Position numbers and translations under genes: made by a program. A DNA stretch of 64,000 nucleotides from Pteria penguin (Eukaryota; Mollusca; Bivalvia; Pterioida; Pteriidae): positions 15,914,001 through 15,978,000 of the forward strand of contig CM068582.1 of the NCBI GenBank assembly GCA_035048485.1, in the 5' to 3' direction. Every line of letters begins with the position of its first letter. Positions within the stretch are counted from its first letter, which is position 1. Positions 23,948-37,055 of the stretch are shown here, in pieces. The notes under the pieces are model-generated. The model did no database searches and was not told the DNA's origin. It saw only the letters and a program-made list of their open reading frames with translations.

Positions 23948-23948
<1 letters not shown>
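23061..23948. other. Intergenic; nothing recognised
   Basis: AT-rich sequence without supported coding exons, RNA genes or repeats. Confidence 0.45.
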
Positions 23949-23997
<49 letters not shown>

Positions 23998-24011
23998 TAA
24001 ATGATAATAAT

Positions 24012-24043
<32 letters not shown>

Positions 24044-24062
24044 ATTAAATAATAATAAATTA
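23949..24062. repeat. (ATA)n microsatellite
   Basis: About 30 ATA/AAT triplets with interruptions such as TTAAATGATA. Confidence 0.9.
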
Positions 24063-24709
24063 TAGATAATAAACCTCTGTATAAAGGCCACCTGTCTATA
24101 AAGGTCACTTTTGACTATTCCCTTAGCTGACCTTAATACACAGGTTTGACTGTAAATAAATAAATGAATTGCAGTTCTAGTTGCAATTAATCATTGAGAT
24201 CCTTTGGTTGAAGCGTCAATGTTTGTCGGTAGTATTTATATCGCCTCTTTTGAAATTCAAATTGTAAATGAAGACTCGGAATTTCTCTATTGCTGAGGTA
24301 TGTAAATTGACTTTTCTGAAATAAACATTTTGTTATGTTTGCATGGAGTACATATGGAAAGTGAATACTTGACTTTACACTTCGTATACAACTGTGATTA
24401 CAGTAAGTATTATTATATCTTGAATGTATCTCACCTAAAAATAACAAATAAAACAAAACAAAGTAAACCGAAGTCTTTATATGTGCAGAAAATATTATTG
24501 ATACAACTGTCCTTGTCATGAATAAATCAAAGTGAAAGTAGACGCTGCACAGTGATAAAGGAGTTCATTTCGTATTGCCTGGAGCGGAACTTATTTTGGG
24601 AGAGGGGTCATGGTATGAACGACTTAGAAATTAGCTCAGATTTCCTCAGTTAGTACATCATTCAAGTTGTATAGGTTCCCGGATTCTAATCTCGATGTAT
24701 GTAGAACAT

Positions 24710-25345
24710 ATGCACGGTGGGCGGTCAGTTCTGGGTCCTAATCCCAGTTTTGTCATCTAGTTTTCATTTTACCCGTTACACATATTAGAACCATGCACAT
24801 AGAAACACTGTTCTTCCATATTTGAATGAAGTACCATCATGTAGCATAAAGGCGCCGAGGAATTCACCATTATGTCGCAAAGACAGTTATACTGAATGAA
24901 GTACCATCATGTAGCATAAAGGCACCGAGGAATTCACCATTATGTCGCAAAGATAATTATACTGAATGATGTACCATCATGTTGCATAAAGGCGCCGAGG
25001 AATTCACCATTATGTCGCAAAGATAATTATACTGAATGATGTACCATCATGTTGCATAAAGGCACCGAGGAATTCACCATTATGTCGCAAAAATAATTAT
25101 ACTGAATGAAGTACCATCATGTAGCATAAAGGCGCCGAGGAATTCACCAATATGTCGCAAAGACAGTTATACTGAATGATGTACCATCATGTTGCATAAA
25201 GGCACCGAGGAATTAACCATTATGTCGCAAAAATAATTATACTGAATGACGTACCATCATGTTGCATAAAAGCACTGAGGGATTAACCATCACACTGCAT
25301 ACATACACCGAGGAATTCATCATCATCATATTGCATACGTAATTG
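24710..25345 (+). mobile_element. Minisatellite-bearing dispersed element, copy 1 (head plus 70-bp repeats)
   Basis: A unique-looking head (24715-24828: GGTCAGTTCTGGGTCCTAAT..., TCATCTAGTTTTCATTTTAC, CACTGTTCTTCCATAT) is followed by about seven 70-bp units starting GTACCATCATGT at 24831, 24901, 24971 and so on. Each unit holds two related halves, one with GCCGAGGAATTCACCAT and one with TATGTCGCAAA. The same head precedes a related array near 38.4 kb and 48.1 kb, so head and array move together. Confidence 0.7.
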
Positions 25346-26210
25346 TACAATAAAGAATTTTCGTATTCGGATCGGAACAGGATTGACAGCAGTAAAAGAA
25401 TTCCTACCATGGCCAATTAATGTGTCCTCAGTCATAGACATAAAACGAACGGCTCTCAAAGGTGTCTAATGACGATTACTGTCATTGTGACCCTCACATG
25501 CATTGAAATAACAACACTTAAACTATTGATATATATTTCATTATTCATAAAAAATACACTCGTGAAGAAATATGATTAAATTAGAATTTATTGAAGATAG
25601 CTCCCTATCCAAACAATCAACAGAGTTGAACATAGAGAAAATGCAAGTGAGAAATATTTTACTCGTAGAACTGATAACAGTGAGATTTATTTGTAAACAA
25701 AATAATCAAGATACATATGCGGTGAGTAAAATACCAAAAATAAATAAGTTAGTAAATAAATAACCAACTCGCCCTCCCCCCCCCCCCCCAAAAAGCCCCA
25801 AACAAATAAACAAACAAAAAAGAACGCAAAAGTTCCCAAACAAACAAAAACAAAACAACAAACATGAAAAACCAAAAAAACCAAAAAGCTTTAACAAAAA
25901 AAAAAAAACAAAAAAAAAACAAAATCAAAACAATAAAAAGAAAAAAAAAAACATCTCTATCTGCAGAACCGACTCTCTATATCAACTAACATTGATTGAA
26001 TCAAAGTGTAATACTAGTATGTCTCTTAGCAACAGACAACATACGATAAGGTATACCTCTCCTCACATAAGAAAGATAACTCTGTATAGATAATATTTCT
26101 TACGTTTAACTGTGTTTAGCACATAGTGTTTTCTGTAAATATGGTGATTTGACCTCTCTTTTTATCAGGTTTTTGCCATCATAAAGATAATCTTTATCAC
26201 CAAGAGATGT
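25346..26210. other. Gene 3 downstream region with A-rich tract
   Basis: Probable 3' UTR and flank of gene 3: segments at 25507-25560 (ATTGATATATATTTCATTAT) and 25660-25720 resemble the regions below the stops of genes 4 and 5. An A/C-rich low-complexity tract occupies 25773-25955. Confidence 0.5.
25686..25691 (-). promoter_or_regulatory. Candidate poly(A) signal of gene 3
   Basis: AATAAA on the minus strand, about 520 nt below the stop. The surrounding sequence aligns with that around the gene 5 candidate at 52717-52722, which supports a conserved 3' UTR end. Confidence 0.4.
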
Positions 26211-27519
26211 CTAGTTTTCCGCTTTAAATTCAACTTCGAGGTTCATACAAAGAAACTTCTCCTTCTTCTCGTTCATTATGTTTACTGTGACATTAAACTC
26301 TCCCTGAAAATATACAAGTAAATGTATAATGAAAAATTAATAGGACATTCGTCTGTCTGTTAGTCTGTCAGTCTGTGAGAAAAACAAACAAACAAACAAA
26401 AAAGAAATAAATAACCATTGGTCATTGGTGTGAAAAGCTTGAGATACATTTCACATGTTTTATTTATTTGTGTATCCCTTTCGTTTAATAGCTTTTCATT
26501 GATACATGTACCAAAGAATGACCTTTGCGTCTTTACTGTGACTTTTTCTACTTCTTGTGAGACACTTGAACATTAGCCACAGTCGGAGGGAAAGGGAAAG
26601 GGGCGGGGGGTATTAGCACTTCTCAAACACATCTTATTTGTGAGTAGTAAAAGTTAAATGACCAGCAGAAGTATTAGTATTTTACTAGAATGATTAGTTT
26701 TAGAGAAAATCGTCATCAGAGACCCAACGTAACTTAATAGAGTATACACTCAGATCTAGCACTTGGCTTAATGTCTTTTCGTGTGACGTCTTACAGCAGC
26801 CTTATTGAAGGGATTCTCTCGATTTTTTCATTGAAATTTACTTTTGAAAAAAAAGTTCTAGTATAAATATGAACGCCAAATTAAAACTGCAAAAAGATTT
26901 TAAAAATAAATCCTAATAACCTCAGAAATGCTGATCGAATATCAATAGTTGCCCATACAAATCAAAGGGTAAATCTAGAGGATTCCGACTGTATCACTTC
27001 AAAAAATAAAAAAAAAAAGAAGAAGGAGGAGGGAAAAAAGGATGGCCCTTACATATATTAAAATTCATCAAAGGTGAAAACTCTCTAAGCAGCTAGCGAG
27101 GTATCATGAAAATGCAATAAATTGCGTAATTTGGTACAGAGAGAGCGGAGCTACTATTTCAATGTATCGTGGACACTGATGGGATATAGGAGTATCAAAT
27201 TAGTTTAAAAATCAACATTGGTACTGCTGTAAAGTCATTTGAAATTTGAAGGTTGCTATGTGATTAGTGGCGACCCCTTTCCTACACGATTGTCGCAAAT
27301 TTAAGGTGGATAACCTATAGTAAACTATTAAAAGTTTGATATGGGAAGGATTGACCAAAACTTCATATGTTTTTCATAGAAAGCTGAGATTTAGAAAGTT
27401 GTGTAAATCATACTGGAGTTCAAAAACTAACATTGGAGTCTATTTTAACAGGGGGTACCACTCTTTGATCTTTAATAGATGTGGATGTAAGCTAATGTTA
27501 TCTTAAGAGAGAGAGAGAG

Positions 27520-27566
<47 letters not shown>

Positions 27567-30500
27567 TTGGCGGATACATTTTGTGGAGAGGGGTTGAGAC
27601 TCAAGAAACTTTGTCCAACTAATTTCGCACACCGATAGCCCGTTTCACTAACAATCGTAAACACGTTGCCCGTAAACGTAATTAAACCCTTAAGTGCAAC
27701 TTACGATAAAATTGCGTCTCACTAAAATCTTAAGCGTAAAATTTCAATGAATGAAAATTTAGCAAAAGTTCCGTAAAGTACGATTTCGTAGTTGATCCTG
27801 TAAATACCTCATTTACGGGATCAGTTATAGTTCATGCGCGGATCCAGAAATTTTTGTCAGAGGGGGTCCAACCAAAAAAGGTAAATTTTTCTCTTAGACG
27901 AGGGGGGGGGGGGTTCCAACCCCAAAAATGCCCAAATATTATCTTTTATTTGGTAAAATTTTCGGATTCCAGGGGGGGTCCCCCCTTTCTGTATGTAGTT
28001 ACCTCTACGATTGTTAGTGAAACGGTGGTTTTATTTTCATACATACACTTGGTAACCTCGTTAGATTGTTCTCTGTGTAATTCAGCATTGGTGTTTGTAC
28101 TAAAAAGAAAATATAAAACAAACACAAACAAATGTATACTTTCATTTTGATTCCTTTGATAGCAATTTCAATGTCAAATACGATGATAACTTATGCTATT
28201 TCACCGTGACACTCAAAGCAATTCAGCATAATTTACATTAATAGACACCTGCATTTCAGAGGCGAGACCAGGTGTTCGGGAATAGTGAGCGTCTACTGTT
28301 TGGCTAGCCATAACCGCTATTAATTCTCAGAACTCATCGTTAATTCAAAGTAACACTTCGACAATGCAGGTCTGAGATGAAAGTGGAGCCGTAAAGAAAG
28401 GTGTCAGCCACGCAACATCGGGAATCATCAAACCCTCCGCGGGAATGTTTTCAAAAATGTTTACTCTGCAATACGAATAGGTATGACGATGTAAAATACG
28501 AGGGTAAATGTTTTGACATTTTGTCACTGTGACAACAAGCAGTTACTGTATTTTATATAACGAAAACACACGCACCTACACACACACACACATTCACACA
28601 CACACACAAACACACACACCAGAACATGCACATAGAAAACGTCTCAACAATATTCCACTTGTGATGGTCAATTGACAAACGAGAAGTCACTTTGTTTACC
28701 TGGCCCTACCTACCCAGCTGCCATAACCTTATGTTATTGATATCGAAAATAAATGAACGTTCAAGAAAGCGATACAACATCCTCAAACTATGTCCTATCA
28801 CGAGTTACATAACCAAGGTGTTGATCATTTATTTATTTTTGAAAAAGAAAAACAATATTTTTCCTTAATCCTAGGAAGGTATAGCTGTCCTGCATGCTCT
28901 TCATCTATCAATTATCAATTATTATTACATATTTTGAAAATTTTATCAATAGTTTATATGGAAAGTTTCCGGGCTGATATAGAGCCATAAATGCCCGCAA
29001 ATTTCATATCAGCCCGGGGACTATTTCCAATTACGTGACGTCATACTTATATTTGACGTCATAGCATACGCAAACAAACATGGCGGACTTCGATTTATAG
29101 AATTAAATGTAGATGGACGGTTAAATATTTAATAAAAAGGTTATTGACTGAATACGACGACATATGACCGCCCTAGGTCTTTGGGCGGATGCGGCCCGAG
29201 CTTGCTCAAGACCTCGAGCGGTCATATTTCGTCGTATTCAGTCAATAACCTATAATTATCAATTATCTATCTTTATCAGGTCTATTAGTTTCTCAGATAG
29301 TATAATGTGCATTTCATCAGATAAGTTTGCATTGGATGTCAGTTTCTGTTTCATTATAATGAAATGAGTACTCTATTTTAAGTTATAGTCATAATTTTAC
29401 AACAAACAATAACATATTCTGTATATTGTTCCACTAATGTATTTAAACAATAAATGGGACAGTGGGGCAGTATTTTTATATTTTTTATTTTTTCTGTCCC
29501 TTCCTTTTCATATCTTCCATTTTGTCCTTTTCACAACTTCTGTAAATTCATACAAGAATAACTGTGGTGGATTTAGAAGACAATCAATGGCGACGTCCCT
29601 CCCATTTTACCCAATACATTTTGTTTTTCACCCGGGTTTCTTTCTACATAAATTAGATTTATTTTATTCTTTTATGGTTTAATTTAGTACGAACTTCCGC
29701 CTAAGAGATGTACATGTACATATAATTTTCTACACCAAGTAACCTCCTACCTGTATTGATATATCTTTTCATATACTTAATCTCTCATCCCCCCCCCTTT
29801 TTTTTTCATTAGAGAATTTCTATTGTAATACTTTTTATACACTTACCATCTTTTTGCAGGGGACATTGTATTGCCTTCCATTCCTTTTTGATATCTCCTT
29901 TACATGATAGATCCATAGATATTGTAAAAACTGGTTTGCTCTGACCGCGTACTCCAACATCGACCGTCAAGACACCATGATCAAATTGTACTGCTGCAAT
30001 ATGACATTATATTCATTTATGTAGTCAAGGACGCAATAGGTAAATACAATCGAAACAATTCTGAACACCTACATGTATATAGACCCCAATGAAATCGGTT
30101 TTCTGCCTAGACGATAACCAGCATTGACAAACAATCCAGGTCATTGATTCGTCTTTTAGAATATCCATAACACAGACAGACTGACAGACCATTCATTATG
30201 CTCAAGGTTTGATCTTTAAAATATGATTAGATAATACATGTATTGTTGTCTTTACTTCCTATGTTTTAATCATTCAGATGAACGAATCCATGATCACTCA
30301 AATGGGCTAATCCATTATCAGTCATATGGACTAATCCTTTATCACTCAGACGGACTAATCCTTTATCAGTCATATGGACTAATCCATTATCATTCAGATG
30401 GACTAATCCATTATCAGTCATATGGACTAATCCATTATCAGTCATATGGACTAATCCATTATCAGTCATATGGACTAATCCTTTATCACTCAGACGGACT

Positions 30501-33500
30501 AATCCATTATCAGTCATATGGACTAATCCATTATCATTCAGATGGACTAATCCATTATCAGTCATATGGACTAATCCATTATCATTCATATGGACTATTC
30601 TTTTATCACTCATATGGACTAATCCATTATCAGCCATATAGACTAATCCATTATCATTCAGATGGACTAATCCATTATCAGTCATATGGACTAATCCATT
30701 ATCACTCAGATATACTTATCCATTATCAGTCATATGGACTAATCAACTATCACTCAGATGGAATAAATCATTATCACTCAGACGCATTATCCATTGCTGA
30801 TAAACATGTACATGAATAATGCAATCGTTCTTCTTTGAATCTGACACTAGAATGTACTTTTATTTTAAAGAAAGTAATATTCCTGGAGTCTGGCTGTAGA
30901 CTGAAGCTTGGGATTTTAATTCCGGAGAGAGTGCCACTTCCTGGATGTTGGAATTGACTGAGGACTTTTATACAATAGACATCGCTCCTCCTTGAAACTG
31001 GCTATAGCATAAGTGCTTTTACTGGGAAGAAAAAAAAATTTTTTTTACTCTAGACAGAGAAATGCTCCTTGGATCTGGCTACAAATGAGTACTTTTATTC
31101 TAGAGACAGAGACACTTCTTGATTCTAATTTCCTGGTATGTAAATAAAGTGGGACATTCACAAGTGCTCTAAAGAAAGTGTCAGTTTTTGAATAAGAATT
31201 AGTGTTAATTTAAACTTGTTTTATATTAAGGATATACTCGGCTCCCAAAACTTTTATATCTCTGTACTAAAGAGTTCCTCTTATCAAATGCAATTGATAA
31301 CAAGAAAGATAACTCTAACTTATTTAGTCATGAATAAAGTTCCAGGTTTGCCAGGATTATTGCAAATACAGATTTTCTCAGTCTATTCACCGAAAAGGTT
31401 TCAATTTCTTTGATTAATTCAAGGGGTTATATATCCAATATATTTTATTTCAAATATAAAGAGAAAATGTCTGCTATATAAAAAATATTAAGTAATGTTT
31501 GTTTTTGCCTATACATGGCAATGAAAAAAGTCAATCAAGGAAGTTGAAAAACACTTCAGATTTTCATTTGGTAACCACATAAGACGTCACTTTGAGTATC
31601 TACGATACACCATAAGAAGAAACTTGCTCAGTTTTGAAGCAAATCTATCGTAAAACTGAATAAGTAGGATATGACCTTCAGTAATATCTGGTCTAGAAAC
31701 ATGACAAAGTTTTTGGACTTGGCAAGACGATGTGTGGTAATATACTGTATCAAACATTTTTCCTCTAAGTCAGTCACTAGAGGCTAATTTTTCCAACGAT
31801 AATATTCTGATATCAACGATAATATTCTGATATCAATGATAATATTCTGATATCAATGATAATATTCTGATATCAATGATAATATTCTGATATCAATGAT
31901 AATATTCTGATATCAATGATAATATTCTGATATCAATGATAATATTCTGATATCAATGATAAAATTCTGATATCAACGATAATATTCTGATTTCAACGAT
32001 AATATTCTGATATCAATGATAATATGATACCAATAATAATATTCTGATATCAATGATAATATTCTGATATCAATGATAATATTCTGATATCAACGATAAT
32101 ATTCTGATATCAATGATAATATTCTGATATCAATTATAATATTCTGATATCAATGACAAGACTTACGTGCTTTAAAACGGAACCTAAATGTGACGGATCC
32201 TTGTGGGTCAATGATAAAAGGATGCCAATGAAACTTTAGATTTGATTCACCAGGACCTGTAAAATAAACCGTAACATTGATTTCAAAAATTCTTACTTAA
32301 TATTCTGGCAGTTTAATAACATTGATACACTGTGGCACTGATCTATGACAAAAGGGTGGAGGGACAAGCACACCCATTGCCATTTCTTTTTCGCTACATT
32401 TTTTATCTTTCGCAAACTTTTATTTAACCATAAAACCCGACTTTTTTTATTTTGGTCAGTTAAGTACTGCGAAATGTACATCCGGTTTTTTTCTAATTCA
32501 GGTACACTGATGTAGAGAAACTATGTCTTGCCCTGATGTTTAGACAATGTACGTTTTGATTTCAAGAAATCATAATATTATGAAACAGTGGAAATGTAAA
32601 GGAACAACTATTAATTTCTTTAAAATTGTTTTGTCTCAATAAAGAACTCTTTTCTTCTCGAAATTGGTGAAAATGAACTCAGCTCACCAGCTGACTAGCT
32701 ATTTTTATTTCTTGTTCTACTTCAAGAATGATAACTCACATAATTAGACAGGTTTGTCCGAGGAATTGCACAGAAATTTAGACCTATGTTATGCAACCAT
32801 TTGCATCCGTGATGGGGTCTCTGACGTATCGGCGTCTACCGTAACACTGGATCTCGGGGGGAGTTTCATCAGCCGCGAAAATGGTCACCGACGAGCTGTC
32901 GGTGTAACTCGGAACTTCTCACGAGACTGGTCACCGACGAGCTGTCGGTGTAACTCGGAGCTTCTCGCAAGATAGCCCACCGCCGATACTCTGCCGGTGT
33001 AACTAGGAGCTTCTCGCAATACTGGCCACTGACGTGCTGTCGGTGTAACTCGGAGCTTCTCAGGAGATAGGCCACCGTCCATAAACTGCCGATGTAACTC
33101 GGAGCTTCTCGCTACATTGGCCACTGACGTGCTGTCGGTGTAACTCGGAGTTTCTCGTTAGATAAGCCACCGTCGATACACTTCCGATGCAACTCGGAGT
33201 TTCTCGCGACATAGGCCACCGACGAGTTGTCGGTGTAATTTTTGAGCTTCTCTGGTCAAGCACACTGCGAAATGATCCAACTCGGCTGAACTAACTACAT
33301 GGTAGTTGTAGTTGACTTATTTACCCTTTAATTATTTAACTTATAAATTTACGAAATTAAATAAATAATTAAATGAATAATTGAATTAAATAAATAAAGA
33401 AAGAAAGAAAGAAAGAAAGAAAGAAATATAATCAATCCTGGACGAAAGATTCACATAACATTTTTTTCAGCCATTGTAATTTGACCTTGTATCTTAACAT

Positions 33501-36500
33501 TCTTACTCACTCAAACATCGTCTATTGTTAAGGTTGGAATGTGATTGTTGTGTTATGTGATTGGTCTTTTAACGTATACATCTAATTATTCACTCGTCTA
33601 TTTAGAGCTGGACTTAAACGCTTGCGGTGCAGACGGCCCATTTCGATTCTCTTATTGCGCTGTTAAGTTTAAAATGAAGTTGTCTACTGCTTTCAAGACA
33701 CGATTTAACTAAAAATTATTATAAGCAATTAATTCCCTCTTGCTCCAATTAGTTGGTCAATTTATCTATCTATTTGCAATCGGCCTCGACCGATTGTTTG
33801 TATATCACGATAGTAAATTCGCTTTGAGAGCGCATGTGCAAACTCCATTATAGTGGCATGTCGGGTAATAATCAATATTAGCACATAATTCTGCTGTAGA
33901 TATTGAGATTTCTAGAAATAAATCTTATAAAATGTTCACAATTAAAAAAAAAAAAGATTTGCTCACTACAAAAACCAACTTATTTCCGAATATTGACGAG
34001 AACATCCGAGAGACTTTCCTAAAAAAGAAAAAAGGCGCGGCTACTTTCCTAATAAGGAAAAAATGAGGCGTAGCTTTAGAAATTTTAGCGGGAAAATTCA
34101 CAACTGCGCATAAAAAGATGGTTTTAAAATCAAGTACATGTAATTCCTATTTACATAAAGCCATTTGGCTTTTTGACTAACAACTTGAAGATTTAAAGCT
34201 ATTCCGATTGCAACCTAAGCTTTTTATAAAGCTACGCTTGTTGATATATAACATTACTCCTCTTAGCGTGCGTTAAATGTAGCTATTTTTGGCACGAGCG
34301 GAAATGATGGCGATGATACCCACGTGAGCCCGTCAGTCAAGTTATGGAACATGTTTAAATATTAAATTCTATGGAAACAAATACATAACAAAATCTGGAC
34401 GAGATTTACATCACAAAGAAAATGTCACATTTCACTTGAATTTATTGTAATAATCTAATTTCAATGTTTTTGTGATAAATTGTATTTCTGCAAGCCGGTG
34501 TGGCCTAATGGATGAGGTGCTCGGCTCGTGATCGACAGGTCCCGGGTTCTATTCCCGCCTCGTGCACACCTATGTTCTGTCTTTCGGATGAGACAGTAAA
34601 AAACGAGGTCCCGTGTCACAGTAGGCGTGACACTAAAAAGATCCCTCACTGCTTCGGGTGGGTCCGTTGCAAAGGTAGAAAATCGGCAGATGTCGTCATC
34701 ATATTTGTGAAATAACCGTGGAGTGACGTAAACAATAATCAATCAATCTTAAAACAACACCCCTTGCATACCTATTATTGTTACTATTTTGTTATTTATA
34801 TTTTGATCATACATTACACAAATAAGTTTTGGAGTAAACGTCAAACTGACAATATCCAACTCGCCCAAATAAATCTTCGAAAATCTATACTTCAAGTGTT
34901 TTCGAACTGATCGAAGAATGCCATACAGGAACCACGGCACCGCCGTCTCACTACATTGCACGGATCGTCATCCTCGTTCCTAGTTCTATGGCAATCATCG
35001 TCACGATAAGTTCCAGAACTACGGCATTGTATAACCAAAATCATCTTGGTTATATTTACACTAAAACCGACCTACTTCCGTGTTCCGTAATCGATCTATA
35101 TATATTATAAGAGGTGTACAAAATGTAGATGTGTTTTATGTATGTAAAACGTTACGTCATCGCATTTTCTAGGATATCCTTATTAAAGCCAATGCAGTAT
35201 GTTTTACGCGATAGTCTCTCTGACTAACTGTTAAATCTATTAGTTTTGCTCCATTAATTTAATCAAAGTACGGAAGATACATGTAAAAGTGGCCTTTATA
35301 CTAGTATTGGTCATTTGCCTATTGCAGGAAAAGATAATGCCATTTTACAACTGCATTCAATTGTATATATCATCATAGCTGCGGTAAAAAATCAGACTGC
35401 TTGACTGATGTGTTGACCACATTGTCAGACAAAAACTTAAATAAAAAATGCATTTGAGACCCTATTTACCCGCCAAAAAGCAACTATATCACTGTATAAC
35501 TGTAATATAAGAAGAAAACAATCGTAATTTACATATTTGTCTATATTAAATGCAATCGGAACACCTTGTCCATTTGCGTCGCGCACTTGAAAATCAGACT
35601 CGGAGGTAAGTGGTATTCGTATTTCTGGAAGTTTTATCACGTGACCACAAAATGTCGGATGCATGTGATGAAATTAAATCTACTCTTTTAAACGCTACAG
35701 AAGGCAAAAAGCATATGATTTATATCCACAGGACTTTAATAAAAAATGATATCAAAACGCACTTTTATTATTCGATATTTTACAAGGGTTTTGTATGTCT
35801 CATTCTTCCATCTTCTTCCGCCATATTGCTCAAATCTTACATCCGAGTCATATTTTCAAGCGCGTGACAGAATTGGGCTAGGTTTTTCGATTGTATAAAA
35901 CGATGAAAAGTCTGATATATCACAAAATTCAATTGAAGTCAGTCGTTGGAAGGGGAATTACCCACAGTTAATCACATAGAATACGTTTGTATATAAATAT
36001 TTACTATTTGCATTTTCAATTTCCGTCATCACACAGTTTTTACAACAGTTTTACACGTATATTCTGTACTATATTTCTGCGTAGATATTAACTTTGACTA
36101 AGATAATATTAAGTCAGCATTCTTCGAAATCGACTCGTCTTAAAATACAACATCTTTAAAACTTGAGAGAAGATAAGTGCCTAAATCAAAAGTTGAACAA
36201 AGACTTTACCACAATTTGTTCCGTTTCCCCACTCTTCATTTACAAAGCCATCGGTATGAAAGCCGTTAACATCCTTGTTATACTTATCAGTTGAAGCTAG
36301 TGTTGTATACCCGTCCAGGTCATCCTGTTGTAAGATGTCGTTTACATCCTTGTTATACTTGTCACTTGGAGCTGGTGTTGTATACCCGTCCAGGTCATCC
36401 TGTTGTAAGATGTCGTTTACATCCTTGTTATACTTATCAGTTGAAGCTAGTGTTGTATACCCGTCCAGGTCATCCTGCTGTAAGATGCCGTTTACATCCT

Positions 36501-36738
36501 TCTTATACTTATCAGTCGGACCTGGCGCTGTATACTCATCCAGATCATTCTTTTGTAAACTGTCTTTGTTTTTATCAAATTTTGATATTCTTTCATGAGA
36601 GTCATGTGTTTGTTCCATATACATAACATTTTGATCTTTTGAGTGATCTCCCTTTGCATTTCCACAAACATAAGATATACAAATTAAAGAATAGACCACA
36701 AGATTCCGTGTTGATCTTCCATCCATCACAAAAGCCAT
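26211..36738 (-). CDS. GM2 activator-like ML-domain protein with acidic 25-aa repeats, gene 3 (complete, 303 aa)
   Basis: Exons 36738-36210, 32256-32167, 29993-29847, 28099-28047, 26303-26211; 912 nt joined, phases 1,1,1,0, ending TAG. Residues 1-30 hold a signal peptide with core LVVYSLICISYVCG. Residues 65-164 are four tandem 25-residue repeats of the form DLDGYTTPAPSDKYNKDVND plus ILQQD. Then come NGTNC and the ML domain: LKFHWHPF, DPQGSVTFRFRF, FDHGVLTVDVGVRGQSKP, DLSCKGD, AIQCPLQKD, NNLTRLPSGEF and KFLCMN. Four cysteines at family positions imply first-to-last and inner disulphides. The repeat domain is absent from genes 1 and 2. It is acidic and Tyr/Thr-rich and looks like a secreted linker; function unknown. 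Exon 3 has a tandem CAGCAG acceptor; the first AG was chosen by agreement with gene 4. Confidence 0.87.
27506..27560. repeat. (GA)n microsatellite
   Basis: About 26 GA units with two AAAG interruptions, in intron 4 of gene 3. Confidence 0.95.
27834..27985 (+). mobile_element. GGATCC-type short foldback element, partial copy
   Basis: Starts with CATGCGCGGATCCAGAAATT, continues with GGGGGTCCAACCAAAAAAGG and CCCAACCCC-like words, and breaks off near TTCGGATTCCAGGGGGG. It lies in the opposite orientation to the 59978 and 62767 copies and lacks its second terminus. Confidence 0.75.
28555..28620. repeat. (CA)n microsatellite
   Basis: Interrupted ACACAC run in intron 3 of gene 3. Confidence 0.9.
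29139..29253. repeat. Short palindrome (MITE-like foldback)
   Basis: AGGTTATTGACTGAATACGA then CGACATATGACCGC at the left is mirrored by GCGGTCATATTTCGTCGTAT then TCAGTCAATAACCT at the right, arms of about 34 bp with one or two differences, loop about 45 bp. It lies in intron 3 of gene 3. Confidence 0.8.
30266..30795. repeat. 24-bp minisatellite, about 22 copies
   Basis: Units of GACTAATCCATTATCAGTCA plus TATG, with ATCA(C/T)TCAGA(T/C)G variants alternating. Because 24 is divisible by three and the unit lacks stops, both strands show long open frames; these are artefacts inside intron 2 of gene 3. Remnants of a similar word (ATTAATCCATTTCTCATT) occur at 62570 in intron 2 of gene 5. Confidence 0.92.
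30825..31185. repeat. Paralogue-shared intronic repeat, gene 3 copy
   Basis: Diverged repeats of roughly 60-80 bp containing a GGA(A/T)CTGG-like word, then ACTTTTATTCTAGAGA(C)AG, then CACTTCCTGG or CTCCTTG. Closely related sequence lies at the same place (between exons 3 and 2) in gene 4 at 43660-43800 and gene 5 at 62690-63245. Confidence 0.65.
31790..32157. repeat. 20-bp minisatellite, about 18 copies
   Basis: Near-perfect units of ATCAATGATAATATTCTGAT ending about 10 bp before the exon 2 donor of gene 3 (32166). Such an array beside a splice site could vary in length between alleles. Confidence 0.95.
32830..33260. repeat. 46-bp minisatellite, about 8-9 copies
   Basis: Units contain CGACGAGCTGTCGGTGTAAC, then TCGGAGCTTCTCGC and a variable ACTGGCCAC or ATAGGCCAC spacer. 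Much less AT-rich than its surroundings. In intron 1 of gene 3; the minus-strand frames with SSELHRQ words are repeat artefacts. Confidence 0.9.
33261..34490. other. Intron 1 of gene 3, unassigned
   Basis: AT-rich, with an (AAAG)n run at 33398-33425. No exon or repeat family recognised. Confidence 0.45.
34493..34747 (+). mobile_element. Full-length type B SINE
   Basis: tRNA-like head AAGCCGGTGTGGCCTAATGG with B box GGGTTCTATTCCC, body words GTCTTTCGGATGAGACAGTA and CACTGCTTCGGGTGGGTCCG, 3' end GTGGAGTGACGTAAACA and AATC tail. No clear target duplication. In intron 1 of gene 3. Confidence 0.88.
35572..35870. mobile_element. MITE-like element with ~30-bp terminal inverted repeats and a short ORF
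   Basis: Left end GTCGCGCACTTGAAAATCAG then ACTCGGAGGTAAG is mirrored at the right by CTTACATCCGAGTCATATTT then TCAAGCGCGTGAC. Inside, a plus-strand frame starts MSDACDEIKSTLLNATEGKK at 35652 after TCACGTGACC. On the minus strand a frame from 35664 reads FQVRDANGQGVPIAFN. Neither is recognised, and overlapping opposite frames in a short inverted-repeat unit argue for a transposon scrap. In intron 1 of gene 3. Confidence 0.5.
36246..36545 (-). repeat. Four 75-bp repeats encoding the 25-aa acidic repeats of gene 3
   Basis: The word GTATACCCGTCCAGGTCATC recurs every 75 bp (for example 36305 and 36380) and encodes DDLDGYT on the minus strand. The homologous exon of gene 4 has three units (45990-46215). 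Confidence 0.9.
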
Positions 36739-37015
36739 TTTGATACATGAGTCGGTGTCCTTAAAAGTGATAATGCATTTAAACTTAATTTGTTTTCATA
36801 TGCTTCCTCTTTCGGATAATTAATTCAGTTATATTGTTCTAGGTATCACATTTATATTATGAAGGAAATCAATACATTATCTATGTACTTCCCCTTGGAA
36901 CACTTGAAAGATCGCGCTGATGTTTGACAGTGCATGGCAGTAAATACATACTCCCAAAATGTGGAAACATTCCATATTCCGGACAGCCCATAGGTATTCT
37001 GTTATAACACCCATC

Positions 37016-37055
<40 letters not shown>

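Noticed and set aside
24831..25320. CRISPR-like array
   Set aside because: The 70-bp units are contiguous and near-identical, with no unique spacers; the genome is eukaryotic.
30238..30819. Long frames on both strands (GLIHYQS and DNGLVHM repeats)
   Set aside because: 24-bp tandem repeat without stops in an intron; open on both strands, no start context or flanking exons.
32754..33263. SSELHRQ-type repeated minus-strand frames
   Set aside because: 46-bp minisatellite; frames shift with each unit since 46 is not divisible by three.
34500..34570. tRNA gene
   Set aside because: A and B box-like words are present, but this is the head of a repeated SINE with an AATC tail; no complete cloverleaf was established.
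36275..36626. Plus-strand frames opposite exon 1 of gene 3
   Set aside because: Antisense shadows of the 75-bp coding repeats.
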